Shown here piece after piece: positions 32,902-41,516 of a stretch of DNA of 46,952 nucleotides. This DNA comes from Hyphomicrobiales bacterium (lineage in GTDB: Bacteria; Pseudomonadota; Alphaproteobacteria; Rhizobiales; Beijerinckiaceae), in the NCBI GenBank assembly GCA_025356415.1, contig JANXTB010000173.1, positions 1 to 46,952 on the forward strand, written 5' to 3'. Position 1 is the stretch's first letter, and each line of letters begins with the position of its first letter. The notes beneath the pieces were generated by a model. That model saw only the letters and a list, made by a program, of their open reading frames with translations, was not told the origin of the DNA and ran no database searches. The translations under genes and the position numbers were made by a program.

Positions 32902-34557
32902 TCAGGTCTTCGCCTTGAAGCGAACCGGTTGCGGTGTCAGCTTGCCTTCCACGACCGCGGTGACGAGATCCCGTTTCAGGATCTTGCCGCTCGGCGTCAG
33001 CGGAATGGCGTCGAGCGACATGAAAAATTCCGGCATGTCGAATTTCGAGAGCCCCGCCTCATCGAGATGCTGCAGCATTTCATCCGCGTCGATCGTGCGG
33101 CCCGCACGCGGAACGATCGCGAGACAGACTTTTTCGCCAAGCCGCTCATCCGCGACCGGCAGCACCGCCGCGCGCTCGACGCCAGTGTGACGCATGACGA
33201 GGGACTCGATGCGCGCCGGATAGATGTTGTGACCGCCGCGAATGATGACATCCTTCTTGCGGCCGGTGATGCGCAGATAGCCACGTTCGTCCATCCAGCC
33301 GAGATCGCCGGTCATGAACCAGCCGTCGCTGTTGAAGGATGATTCCGTGGCGAATTGATCGTCGAAATAGCCAAGCATGAGGCTCGCGCCGCGCCCGCCG
33401 ATCTGGCCGATTTCGCCGGCCGGCAATTCCTGTTCCGCATTGTCCTGCGCGAAGATCTTCACTTCGTACCCATGGCAGGCGCGGCCCGACGTTTCGATGA
33501 TCAACTGCGCGGGATCGTCTGGCAGCGTGTAGTGATGCGAGCCCGCTTCCGTCATGCCATAGCCACTTTGCGGCACGACGCCGCGCGCCAAAAGATCGGC
33601 GGCGACAGACGGCGGCACGGCGGCGCCGGATATACGGAAGCCCTTCACCTTGCCGAGTTGGGCGAGGCCACGGTCGCGTAATTCCGCTAGCAGGTCGATG
33701 GCGTGCGTCGGCACACCGATCACGAAGGTCGCGCCCGTCTCGATGATGCGATCAACCAGCGAGGCGCCGCGCGGCAGGTCGTGCACCACGAATTCGCCGC
33801 CGCGGCAAATCGTCATGACGAGCGCCCCAAGGCCGAGATTGTGGCTGAGCGGCGACATTGAATAGACGACCGAGTCCGCACTTATGGACCAGTCGTGCGA
33901 CAGTGCGCGCGCATTGGCGAGCAGCGTATTGTCGGAATGCATCACGCCCTTCGGCGCGCCCGTCGTGCCTGAGGTGAAGGCAAGGTAGACGATGCTGTCG
34001 GGCTCGCCGCAAGCTGCGGATTCATTGCCGCTCGCGATCGGGAACATCACGTCGGCGGCGCTCGCCTCCATCAGCGGCTCGAGACGCAGCACTGTCTTCA
34101 GGCTTGGCACATCAGCCGCACGCTCGAAAATATCGTGGCGATGCGCATCCGCGCCATAGCTGGTCTCGGTGATCAGAACGCGCGACTGCATGCGCTCGAG
34201 CAATTCGACAATATCGCCGACCGTATGGTCGCGATGCAGCGACGGGCAGCAAATGTAGCCGTTGCGCGAACAGGCGAGTAGCGCGACCGCTGTCTCGAAG
34301 CGGCTCGGCAGCCAGGCGGCGACGCGCTGGCCGGGCTTCACGCCCTGCACATGCAGCGCGCCTGCAAGCCGGTCCGCGGCGGCGACGAGTTCCACATAGG
34401 TAACGCGCCGCGATCGGTCGCGCAGAACGAATGCGTCGGGACGCTGCTGCGCCCAGCCGCGCGCCAGCGCGTAGATTGATTCATCGCGCCAATGACCGGC
34501 CTCGTAGAAGGCCTTCATCTGGCTTACGCTCAGGCTCGTCAGAACCGTGTTGAACAT
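32902..34557 (-). CDS. Acyl/aryl-CoA ligase (AMP-dependent synthetase family)
   Basis: A 551-residue ANL-family ligase. AMP-binding P-loop TSGTTGAPKG at 195-204, YGMTEAGS motif in the middle, hinge GDLGWMDERGYLRITGRKKD and the C-terminal catalytic Lys525 (TPSGK). It would activate a carboxylic acid with ATP and CoA, either a fatty acid or an aromatic/cyclohexane-type acid. Starts 36 nt after CoxG, the largest gap in the run. Similar to the cyclohexanecarboxylate/2,3-dihydroxybenzoate-AMP ligase branch by general look (low certainty). Confidence 0.9.
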   Translation of the reverse strand: MFNTVLTSLSVSQMKAFYEAGHWRDESIYALARGWAQQRPDAFVLRDRSRRVTYVELVAAADRLAGALHVQGVKPGQRVAAWLPSRFETAVALLACSRNGYICCPSLHRDHTVGDIVELLERMQSRVLITETSYGADAHRHDIFERAADVPSLKTVLRLEPLMEASAADVMFPIASGNESAACGEPDSIVYLAFTSGTTGAPKGVMHSDNTLLANARALSHDWSISADSVVYSMSPLSHNLGLGALVMTICRGGEFVVHDLPRGASLVDRIIETGATFVIGVPTHAIDLLAELRDRGLAQLGKVKGFRISGAAVPPSVAADLLARGVVPQSGYGMTEAGSHHYTLPDDPAQLIIETSGRACHGYEVKIFAQDNAEQELPAGEIGQIGGRGASLMLGYFDDQFATESSFNSDGWFMTGDLGWMDERGYLRITGRKKDVIIRGGHNIYPARIESLVMRHTGVERAAVLPVADERLGEKVCLAIVPRAGRTIDADEMLQHLDEAGLSKFDMPEFFMSLDAIPLTPSGKILKRDLVTAVVEGKLTPQPVRFKAKT

Positions 34558-34593
34558 CGAAAGCCTTGCCTTCCGTATCGCGGACGCGCCGCA

Positions 34594-35193
34594 TCACTTG
34601 TTTTTGAAGAGACCCAGAATGGAATTTAAAAGAACTCTAAAAATCAGGGAGAAACCGCTGATTGGCTTCGCCGCCAGAGCTGCTGGCGCAGGCGCCGGCG
34701 CGATCTCCGCCGATGTCGCGCCTTCGACCACCGCTGGCTTCTGCGCTTGCAGCATGTCCTGCAGCGCGCGCGCGAACTGGCCGATGATCTGCTGCGCGAC
34801 TTCCTGCAACATGCCCGCCGCGCGGCCATATTGTGCGACAGCGCCCGACAGAGTCAGATCCGTTTCGACATTGACGCGCGTGCCGCCGTCCACCGGCGTT
34901 AGCCCGAACATGACTTTCGCCGCCGCATTGCCGCGGCCCTTCGTGTCAGCGCCCTGCGCTTTCAGCCGCGCGGTGCGCGCGACCGGATCAATCTCTTCGA
35001 ATTTCGCCGTGCCGGTGAAAGCAAGTGATACCGGACCCAAACGCACCGAAACTTTCCCTTTGTAGGCGTTGTCGGGAAGCGCCTCGAGCAATTCGGCGCC
35101 GGGCAGGCACGGCGCAATGCGCGGCACATCCATCAGCAGCGGCCACGCCTCTTCCGGCGGCAGCGGAATTTCGAATGAGTTCGAAATGATCAA
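34594..35193 (-). CDS. coxG: CoxG-like SRPBCC protein
   Basis: A 199-residue protein: SRPBCC/START-like domain (about 1-150) and a C-terminal Ala/Pro-rich linker plus a hydrophobic anchor (ISGFSLIFRVLLNSILGLF). The opening NSFEIPLPPEEAWPLL and PCLPGAELLE match carbon monoxide dehydrogenase subunit G, which helps tether CO dehydrogenase to the membrane. The start is TTG 35193, with GGGAGAG upstream; no ATG is suitably placed. It probably recruits one of the two Mo hydroxylases of this run to the membrane so that electrons can enter the quinone pool (inference). Confidence 0.85.
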   Translation of the reverse strand: MIISNSFEIPLPPEEAWPLLMDVPRIAPCLPGAELLEALPDNAYKGKVSVRLGPVSLAFTGTAKFEEIDPVARTARLKAQGADTKGRGNAAAKVMFGLTPVDGGTRVNVETDLTLSGAVAQYGRAAGMLQEVAQQIIGQFARALQDMLQAQKPAVVEGATSAEIAPAPAPAALAAKPISGFSLIFRVLLNSILGLFKNK

Positions 35194-35206
35194 GCCCGTC
35201 TCTCCC

Positions 35207-36511
35207 TCAAGCCATCTCGGCGGCGACGCCCGCGCGCGCGATCAGCCATTGCGCCGCATCGAGCAGCTTCTTGTCTTCGTAACGGCGCGCGATCAATTGC
35301 ACACCAACCGGCATTCCACTCTCGCCCTTGCCCGCCGGCACGGCAATGGTTGGTGTGTGAAGCAGGGTCCAAAGTCCCTGAAAACTCGGGTCGCCTGCGT
35401 AGTGCAGCCCAACAGGCGCCTCGCCATTGGCGGCGGGCGTGAGCAGGACATCGTAATCGTTGAAGATCGCATCCGCCTCGATGCGGCAGGTTTCAGCGAA
35501 ACGCTTCGCCTGCACATAATCCTCGACGCTGGTCGCAAAACCAGCCTCGATGGAGCGCGACAGCGCGGCGCTGATCTGCGCGCGATGATGCGTCCACTCG
35601 AAGGGCAGCGAGCGCGCGCGCTCGACATTGTTGAAGATCTCGCGCGTGGCGGTAAGCGTCGAAAAATGCGGCGGCATTTCATAAGTGGTTACCAAGGCTC
35701 CGGCCTTGCTCGCGGCGTCCGCGGCGCGTTGCAGGGCTGTGCGTGCCGACGCGTCAGCCTTGTCCCAGAGATAGGTGCGGCAGAGACCGATGCGCAAAGA
35801 CTGCTCGGGCGCAACGGGCGCCACGAAGGCTGCGCCGGTGAGGACGGAACACATCAACGCCAGGTCTTCAATGTTGCGCGCAATGAGGCCGATCGTGTCG
35901 ATGCTCTCAGCTGCGAATTTCAGGCCGGCGCGATTGAACGTTCCGAATGTCGGCTTGTAGCCGATAACGCCGCAAAATGCAGCGGGGCGCAGCACGGAGC
36001 CGCCGGTCTGCGTGCCGAAAGCGAGCGGCGTCATGAAGTCCGCAACTGCGGCGCCCGATCCGCTGGACGAACCGCCCGGCGTACGCGTCGCATCGAACGG
36101 ATTCGTCGTCGCGCCCGGCGCCATGCCGGCGAATTCGCACGTGACCGTCTTGCCCAAGATCACCGCGCCCGCCATGCGCGCCAGCGCGACGCAGGCGGCG
36201 TCTTCCGCAGGGCGATGACCGGCATAGATCGACGAGCCCATTTCAGTCGGCATGTCATGCGTGTCGAGCACGTCCTTCACGCCGATCGGCACGCCATGCA
36301 GCGGGCCTTTGCTGGGCGCCTTGTCGCAAGCGCGCGCCTGCGCCAGAGCCGCTTCCGGATCGATGAACGACCATGCCTTCACGACGCCCTCGCGCTCGGC
36401 AATGCGTGCAAGGCATGCGGATACAAGAGCCTCGGACGTCAGAGCGCCCGAAGCGATGAGGCGCGCGGCCTCCGCCAGTCCGAGCTCGTGAAGGGGTTTC
36501 TGTTGCGCCAT
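35207..36511 (-). CDS. Amidase (amidase signature family)
   Basis: A 434-residue amidase with triad Lys79 (GVKD), Ser148 (GGSSSGSG) and Ser172 (GTQTGGSV). It is not followed by an AtzG partner and is distinct from the AtzE-type enzyme at 16964. ATG 36511 lies one base after the pyrC stop. It could hydrolyse a linear amide produced by ring opening. The neighbouring dihydroorotase-fold enzyme and Mo hydroxylases make that an attractive but unproved sequence of steps. Confidence 0.9.
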   Translation of the reverse strand: MAQQKPLHELGLAEAARLIASGALTSEALVSACLARIAEREGVVKAWSFIDPEAALAQARACDKAPSKGPLHGVPIGVKDVLDTHDMPTEMGSSIYAGHRPAEDAACVALARMAGAVILGKTVTCEFAGMAPGATTNPFDATRTPGGSSSGSGAAVADFMTPLAFGTQTGGSVLRPAAFCGVIGYKPTFGTFNRAGLKFAAESIDTIGLIARNIEDLALMCSVLTGAAFVAPVAPEQSLRIGLCRTYLWDKADASARTALQRAADAASKAGALVTTYEMPPHFSTLTATREIFNNVERARSLPFEWTHHRAQISAALSRSIEAGFATSVEDYVQAKRFAETCRIEADAIFNDYDVLLTPAANGEAPVGLHYAGDPSFQGLWTLLHTPTIAVPAGKGESGMPVGVQLIARRYEDKKLLDAAQWLIARAGVAAEMA

Positions 36512-36512
36512 G

Positions 36513-37556
36513 TCAGCCCACCACGCGCCACGGAATGGTTTCGCCGCCGCGATAGATCAGCGCGCGCTCTTCGGGTCCCTCGACCTTCATGGATTCCGGC
36601 GCGGTCCAACCTTCGCGCGCGAGCGTGATGGTCTCGGCATTGGGCGCCATGTTGTAATGGCGCGGGCCATTCAGCGACGCAAAGGCTTCGAGGTTTTCTA
36701 GTTTGCCTTCTTCATCGAAAACCTGCGCGTAAGTTTCAATGGCGACGGGCGCATTGAACAGGCCCGCGGCGCCTACGACAGCGAGTTTCTTCGCCACGGA
36801 ATGCGGCGCAGAATCCGTGCCGAGGAAGAAACAGGCATCGCCCGAAGTTGCGGCATTGCGCAGCGCAAGGCGGTCGGGCTCGGTCTTGATGACCGGCATG
36901 CAGTACATATAGGGGCGATTGCCCCAGCCGAGCCAATCCGTGCGATTGAGCTGCAGATGATAGGGCGTGATCGATGCGCCAACCTGCGGCGCGTGCGCAC
37001 GCACGAAGTCCACCCCGATCTTCGACGAGAGATGCTCGACGATGAATTTCAGGCCGGGAAAAGACTTGATCCAGGGCGTCAGGCGGCGTTCCAGAAACAC
37101 CGCCTCGCGGTCGAACACGTCCACGGCCGGATCGACTTCTTCAGCATGCATCAGAAAGCGCATGCCGATCTTTTCCATGCGCTCCAGCACGCGCTCGATC
37201 TTCTTGTAATCGGTTACGCCGGCGGCGGAATTGGTGGTCGCATTGGCCGGATAGAGTTTCACGCCGGTGAAAATACCGTCCTTGAAGCCGCGCTCGACGT
37301 CATCGGGATCGGTCGCGTCGGTGAGGTAACACGTCATCAGCGGCTTGAAGGTCGAGCCCTCCGGCAGCACCGCCATGGCGCGCGCACGGTAGGCGGCGGC
37401 GGCGGCGCTGGTGCAGACTGGCGGCACGAGATTGGGCATGAGGATTGCGCGGCCGAAATTCTTCGCGGTGTGGGGAAGGGCTGCGCGCAGCATGTCGCCA
37501 TCGCGCACATGCAAGTGCCAGTCGTCGGGCTTCCGGATCGTGATGCGGTCGACCAT
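36513..37556 (-). CDS. pyrC: Dihydroorotase, class II (PyrC)
   Basis: A 347-residue zinc enzyme of the E. coli PyrC type. All key residues are present: His14 and His16 (DWHLHVRDG), carboxylated Lys100 (GVKLYP), His137, His175 and Asp248 (LGTDSAPH). The orotate-binding Arg18, Asn42 and His252 also remain. It should interconvert carbamoyl-aspartate and dihydroorotate. AAGGAG upstream of ATG 37556. Strange place for a pyrimidine gene: it lies in a catabolic run between a Mo hydroxylase and an amidase. It may simply be housekeeping, or be recruited to open a cyclic imide. Confidence 0.93.
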   Translation of the reverse strand: MVDRITIRKPDDWHLHVRDGDMLRAALPHTAKNFGRAILMPNLVPPVCTSAAAAAYRARAMAVLPEGSTFKPLMTCYLTDATDPDDVERGFKDGIFTGVKLYPANATTNSAAGVTDYKKIERVLERMEKIGMRFLMHAEEVDPAVDVFDREAVFLERRLTPWIKSFPGLKFIVEHLSSKIGVDFVRAHAPQVGASITPYHLQLNRTDWLGWGNRPYMYCMPVIKTEPDRLALRNAATSGDACFFLGTDSAPHSVAKKLAVVGAAGLFNAPVAIETYAQVFDEEGKLENLEAFASLNGPRHYNMAPNAETITLAREGWTAPESMKVEGPEERALIYRGGETIPWRVVG

Positions 37557-37558
37557 GG

Positions 37559-39910
37559 TCAGGCTCCTTTACGCGTGGCGGCGTCGATAAGCGCGATAAT
37601 ATCGGGCGGCGACAGCGGGACTTTGGTGATGTTGACGTTGAACGGCGCGAGCGCATCCTCGATCGCGGACGCGACCGCGGCGGTCATCGGAATGACGCCG
37701 GATTCGCCGACGCCCTTGATGCCGAGTTCGTTCAGCGGCGACGGCGATTCCAGATGCACGAATTCAACCGGCGGCGGCATTTCGGTGGCGGTGATCAGCA
37801 GATATTCGGCCAAAGTATTGGAAACCGGCTGCGCGTTCTCGTCATAGGCCATCCATTCGAACAGCGCGTTGCCGAGACCGTGCGCGATGCCGCCGATGAT
37901 CTGGCCCTCGACGATCTTCGGATGCAGCATCTTTCCGCAATCATGCGCGAAGACGACGCGCGCGACGGTGACGAGTCCGGTCTCGACATCGACCTCGACT
38001 TCGACAGCGCAGGTTCCATTCGCATAGGTCATGTCGTTGATGATGACATGTTCGGTCGCCTGCAGGCCGGGCTCGACATTGCCGGGAATGTAATAGCCCG
38101 GCAGACCCGCCACAGCCTTGGCGATCTCCGCCAGTTCCACCTGCGCGCCGCCGCCCTTCAGGCGCACGACGCGGCCTTCGATCTCGAGCGCCTGTTCGCC
38201 GACATTCAACATGTGGCTGGCCACCAGCAGGATCTTCTTCCGGATTTTCAGCGCCGCCGCATGTGCCGACGAGCCGGCCATCACGGCCTGGCGCGAATTG
38301 AAGCCGCCCATGCCGAGCTCGATGGCGCCTGTGTCGCCGGCGACAACCACGATATTGCTCATGTCGCAGCCGAGCTGTTCGGCGACGACCTGCGCGAGCA
38401 TGGTCTTGGTGCTCTGCCCCATTGCGGCGGCGCCGGACGCCACATGAATGCGGCCGTTCTCGGCGACGCGCACGCTCACCGGCTCGAACGGTCCCCGTCC
38501 TGTGCCTTCGACATAATTGGCGACACCGATTCCGATGTAGCGGCCCTGCGCCCGCGCGTCGTTCTGGCGGATCTTGAAATCTTCCCAGCCCGCAGCATCC
38601 AGCGCTGCTTTCTGCGTGGCCGGATAGTCGCCGGAATCAAGCACGACCTGCATGCCGCCGCGCGTTTTCAGCGGCGTCTTGTAGGGCATGGCGGCGCCCG
38701 GCACGAGGTTGCGGCGACGCACTTCGGCGCGGTCGATCTTCAATTCGCGCGCAACGCGGTCGAGCAGCCGCTCCATCACGAACACCGCTTGCGGCTGGCC
38801 AGCGCCGCGGATCGGCGTGACGGAGACCTTGTTGGTGGCGACGAGCTTGATGTCGAGAAAGTAATTCGGGACGACATAAGGCAACGTGATCGCCGCCGCC
38901 GAGCCATAAGCGATGTTCACGCCGCGCGCTGTATAGGCGCCGTGATCGTGGATCAGCAGGCCGCGCAGCCCAAGAATCTTGCCCTGCGCGTCAACCGCGA
39001 TCTCCATGTCCCAATATTGATCGCGCTCTTGCGTGGTGGCGACGAAATGCTCGCGCCGGTCTTCGATCCATTTCACCGGCGCCTGCAGCATCTGCGCGGC
39101 GAGCGCCACTATCGCTTCTTCCGGATAGAAGACGAGCTTCGGTCCGAAGCCGCCACCGACATCGGGCGTGATAACACGCATCTTGTCTTCATCGCGGCCG
39201 AGCAGCCCGCACAGCACGCGCTTGCCGGCATGCGGCGTCTGCGTCGAGCTCCATAGAGTGAGCACGTCGCTCATCGGATCGAGATTGGCGACGACGCCAC
39301 GGCATTCCATCGATTGCGCGACGCCGCGATGCTGCCAGTAGGTTTCCTTGAGGACATGCGCCGCGCCCGCAAAGGCGCTGACGCAGTCGCCATAGCCCAT
39401 GTCGAATTCGGCGGCGATATTATGCGGCGCGCCGTGGTGGGCGCGCGGCGCGTCGGGCGCCATGGCGTCGCGGCAATCATTGGCCACCGGCAGCGTATCG
39501 AAATCGACAAAGACCAGCGCCGCAGCGTCTTCCGCGACATAGCGGCTTTCGGCAATGACGGCGGCGATGGCCTCGCCGACATGCACGACTTCCTTGTCAG
39601 CCAGCACGGGGCGATGCAACTCCTGCCGGTAGGCGGGGCTCGGCAGCGCGACTTTCAGCAAGCGGTCGGCGAGAAGCGGCGCGATATCGTCCATCGTCAG
39701 CACGGCGTGGACGCCGGGCATGTCGAGCGCGGCGCTCTTGTCGATGGAGTTGATCAGCGCATGCGCATGCGGGCTGCGCACGAAGGCGATGTGCAACATG
39801 CCCGGAAAGGCGATGTCGTCCACGAAGCGCGCCTGTCCCATCAGCAGCGCGCGATCCTCGAGGCGCTCGACGCTGTGGCCAACGATGCGTGTGTCGACGG
39901 GCGCGATCAT
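37559..39910 (-). CDS. Molybdopterin-binding large subunit, xanthine dehydrogenase/CoxL family (set 2)
   Basis: A 783-residue large subunit. Cofactor loop DVGGGFGPKLVFYPEE at 250-265, active-site loop RGAGQPQA at 368-375 (Gln where set 1 has Arg) and catalytic Glu736 in GIKGVGESG. No AYRCSFR loop, so not a CO dehydrogenase. Overlaps the 2Fe-2S gene stop by ATGA; pyrC starts 2 nt after its stop. Differences in the active-site loop imply a different substrate from set 1. Confidence 0.92.
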   Translation of the reverse strand: MIAPVDTRIVGHSVERLEDRALLMGQARFVDDIAFPGMLHIAFVRSPHAHALINSIDKSAALDMPGVHAVLTMDDIAPLLADRLLKVALPSPAYRQELHRPVLADKEVVHVGEAIAAVIAESRYVAEDAAALVFVDFDTLPVANDCRDAMAPDAPRAHHGAPHNIAAEFDMGYGDCVSAFAGAAHVLKETYWQHRGVAQSMECRGVVANLDPMSDVLTLWSSTQTPHAGKRVLCGLLGRDEDKMRVITPDVGGGFGPKLVFYPEEAIVALAAQMLQAPVKWIEDRREHFVATTQERDQYWDMEIAVDAQGKILGLRGLLIHDHGAYTARGVNIAYGSAAAITLPYVVPNYFLDIKLVATNKVSVTPIRGAGQPQAVFVMERLLDRVARELKIDRAEVRRRNLVPGAAMPYKTPLKTRGGMQVVLDSGDYPATQKAALDAAGWEDFKIRQNDARAQGRYIGIGVANYVEGTGRGPFEPVSVRVAENGRIHVASGAAAMGQSTKTMLAQVVAEQLGCDMSNIVVVAGDTGAIELGMGGFNSRQAVMAGSSAHAAALKIRKKILLVASHMLNVGEQALEIEGRVVRLKGGGAQVELAEIAKAVAGLPGYYIPGNVEPGLQATEHVIINDMTYANGTCAVEVEVDVETGLVTVARVVFAHDCGKMLHPKIVEGQIIGGIAHGLGNALFEWMAYDENAQPVSNTLAEYLLITATEMPPPVEFVHLESPSPLNELGIKGVGESGVIPMTAAVASAIEDALAPFNVNITKVPLSPPDIIALIDAATRKGA

Positions 39911-40404
39911 TTCACGCCTCCCGCGCGCATCTTTTCAGCTGCGTCCAGCGTCGCGGAAATGATGCCCTCATAACCCGTGCATCGGCAGAGATTGCCGGAG
40001 ATGGCGATGCGCACATCGTCCGCGCTTGGCGATGGATTGTCGCGCAGCAGCTCGACGAGCGTCGTCAACATGCCCGGCGTGCAGAAGCCGCATTGCAGGC
40101 CGTGGTGTTCAGAAAGCGCCTGCTGCAGCGGATGCATCTCGTCGCCATTCGCCAATCCCTCGACGGTCGTGAGTTCGTGGCCGTTCGCCTGCACGGCGAG
40201 CATAAGGCACGAGCGCGCACTCATGCCATCGAACAGGATCGTGCAGGCGCCACAGACGCCGTGTTCGCAGCCGACATGCGTGCCGGTGAGGCGGAGTTCG
40301 TGGCGCAGGAAATCGGCGAGCGTCATGCGCACGGAAACGGCTTTGGAATAGGCCTTTCCGTTGACTGTCAGGGAAATCGTGCGGGTGTCGACGGCGCTGT
40401 CCAT
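39907..40404 (-). CDS. 2Fe-2S small subunit of Mo hydroxylase (set 2)
   Basis: A 165-residue two-cluster subunit with C46, C51, C54, C66 and C105, C108, C140, C142. ATG 40404 has GAGGAG 4 nt upstream. A TTG at 40416 overlapping the FAD subunit stop is the alternative. Completes the medium-small-large gene order of the CoxMSL type. Confidence 0.93.
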   Translation of the reverse strand: MDSAVDTRTISLTVNGKAYSKAVSVRMTLADFLRHELRLTGTHVGCEHGVCGACTILFDGMSARSCLMLAVQANGHELTTVEGLANGDEMHPLQQALSEHHGLQCGFCTPGMLTTLVELLRDNPSPSADDVRIAISGNLCRCTGYEGIISATLDAAEKMRAGGVK

Positions 40405-40412
40405 GCCGCTCC

Positions 40413-41288
40413 TCAATGCTTCTGCATCGCGCCGCAGCGCGAAAAGGATTGCGCGAGCGCGCGCTTGCTCATCACGACGGCGAGGTGCTGGCGGTAGCTG
40501 GCCGACACATAGACATCGCCCACCGCCTCCACCTTGCGGCAGAGTTCAGCGGCGGCGCGGAAAGTCTCCGGCGTCGCCATCTGCCCGATGAGCGCGGCTT
40601 CAACTTCGTGCATACGCAGCGGCGTGGCGGCGACGCCTCCGAGCGCCAAAGTCGCGCGCGAGATGCGCCCCGCAGGATCGACGAGCAGCATCGCAGCAGC
40701 AGACACGATAGCGAAATCGCCATGGCGGCGCGCGAACTCCTGGAACGAATGCCCTGCTTCGCGTGGCCACAGCGGGAACGACACGCGCGTGACGATCTCG
40801 TTCAACTCGATGGAGGGCGTCATGTAGCCAACCGGAAAATCCGCAAACGCGATCTGGCGCGCGCCGTTGGGGCCGATGACGTCGATCACCGCATCCAGCG
40901 CGCAAGCGAGCGTCGGCAATTCGGCGGCGGGATCGAGATGGCAGATCGAACCGCCGATAGTGCCGCGATTGCGCGTCTGGCGATGGCCGACGTGATGCAG
41001 CGCCTCTATCAAAATTGGGCAGGCCTGCGCAATCTCCGCGCTGAACTCGACCTCGCGCTGGCGCGTCATGGCGCCGATCTCGACACGGCTCTCCGTGATG
41101 CGCACGCCTGAAAGCTCGGCGATGCCGTTCAGGTCGACAACATGATCGGGAAGCACGAAACGCATGTTGAGCATCGGCATGAGGGATTGCCCTCCGGCCA
41201 GCGGCTTCGCATTATCCAAAGTCGCGAGCAGTTCGACCGCTTGGCTCAACGTCGCCGGATCGTGGTAACTGAACGGCGGCGGCTTCAT
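40413..41288 (-). CDS. FAD-binding medium subunit of Mo hydroxylase (set 2)
   Basis: A 291-residue CoxM-type flavoprotein starting M-K-P-P-P-F at ATG 41288. FAD elements are AGGQSLMPMLNMRFV at about 32-46 and NRGTIGGSICHLDPAAE at about 102-118. The open frame continues 45 codons upstream through the control region; that extension is Arg/Ser-rich and not family-like. First gene of the 13-gene run, with only a weak, distant GAGG as ribosome site. Confidence 0.9.
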   Translation of the reverse strand: MKPPPFSYHDPATLSQAVELLATLDNAKPLAGGQSLMPMLNMRFVLPDHVVDLNGIAELSGVRITESRVEIGAMTRQREVEFSAEIAQACPILIEALHHVGHRQTRNRGTIGGSICHLDPAAELPTLACALDAVIDVIGPNGARQIAFADFPVGYMTPSIELNEIVTRVSFPLWPREAGHSFQEFARRHGDFAIVSAAAMLLVDPAGRISRATLALGGVAATPLRMHEVEAALIGQMATPETFRAAAELCRKVEAVGDVYVSASYRQHLAVVMSKRALAQSFSRCGAMQKH

Positions 41289-41337
41289 CTGGCGCGCATC
41301 CTCACATTCGCGTCGAAACGCGGAGCAGACATTCGAT

Positions 41338-41401
41338 TTTCTGGATTTACGCCAGAAATGGGACGACCGCAAGCCTGAGGGTCGTCGCGCAAAGCTTGCG
41401 C
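41338..41401. promoter_or_regulatory. Three adjacent perfect inverted repeats in the divergent control region
   Basis: TTTCTGG-N7-CCAGAAA (41338-41358), GACGACC-N11-GGTCGTC (41362-41386) and GCGCAA-N3-TTGCGC (41387-41401) stand side by side, 50-113 bp before the leftward FAD-subunit gene. A weak leftward promoter (TTGCGG, 17 nt, TAAATC) would overlap the first dyad. They are candidate operators for the XRE regulator of the run or an unseen regulator. The remainder of the 280-bp gap (41289-41568) has no gene. Confidence 0.5.
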
Positions 41402-41487
41402 AGCCTGCGTAAAGCCGCGCCACATTTGCAGAAACCCGCTTGAATTCAGATATATGTGGACTTCATGCTGAAGCGGGACAGCCTCGG

Positions 41488-41516
41488 TTGACGGATTGCG
41501 CCCGGCGTGGTCCAAT
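41488..41516 (+). promoter_or_regulatory. Possible promoter of the UbiD-type gene
   Basis: TTGACG (41488-41493), a 17-nt spacer and TCCAAT (41511-41516; 4 of 6 to the -10 consensus). It would give a leader of about 45 nt before the GGAGAG/ATG of the decarboxylase gene. By eye only. Confidence 0.4.

Noticed and set aside
37754-39256. 500-codon plus-strand frame opposite the set 2 Mo subunit
   Set aside because: Shadow of a gene with intact Mo-hydroxylase motifs; no recognisable protein.
26270-41288. Identification of the Mo hydroxylases as CO dehydrogenase
   Set aside because: Gene order and CoxG fit, but neither large subunit has the AYRCSFR active-site loop.
29052-41288. Identification as 4-hydroxybenzoyl-CoA reductase because a CoA ligase is present
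   Set aside because: Both FAD subunits lack the cysteine-containing insert that binds the extra 4Fe-4S cluster.
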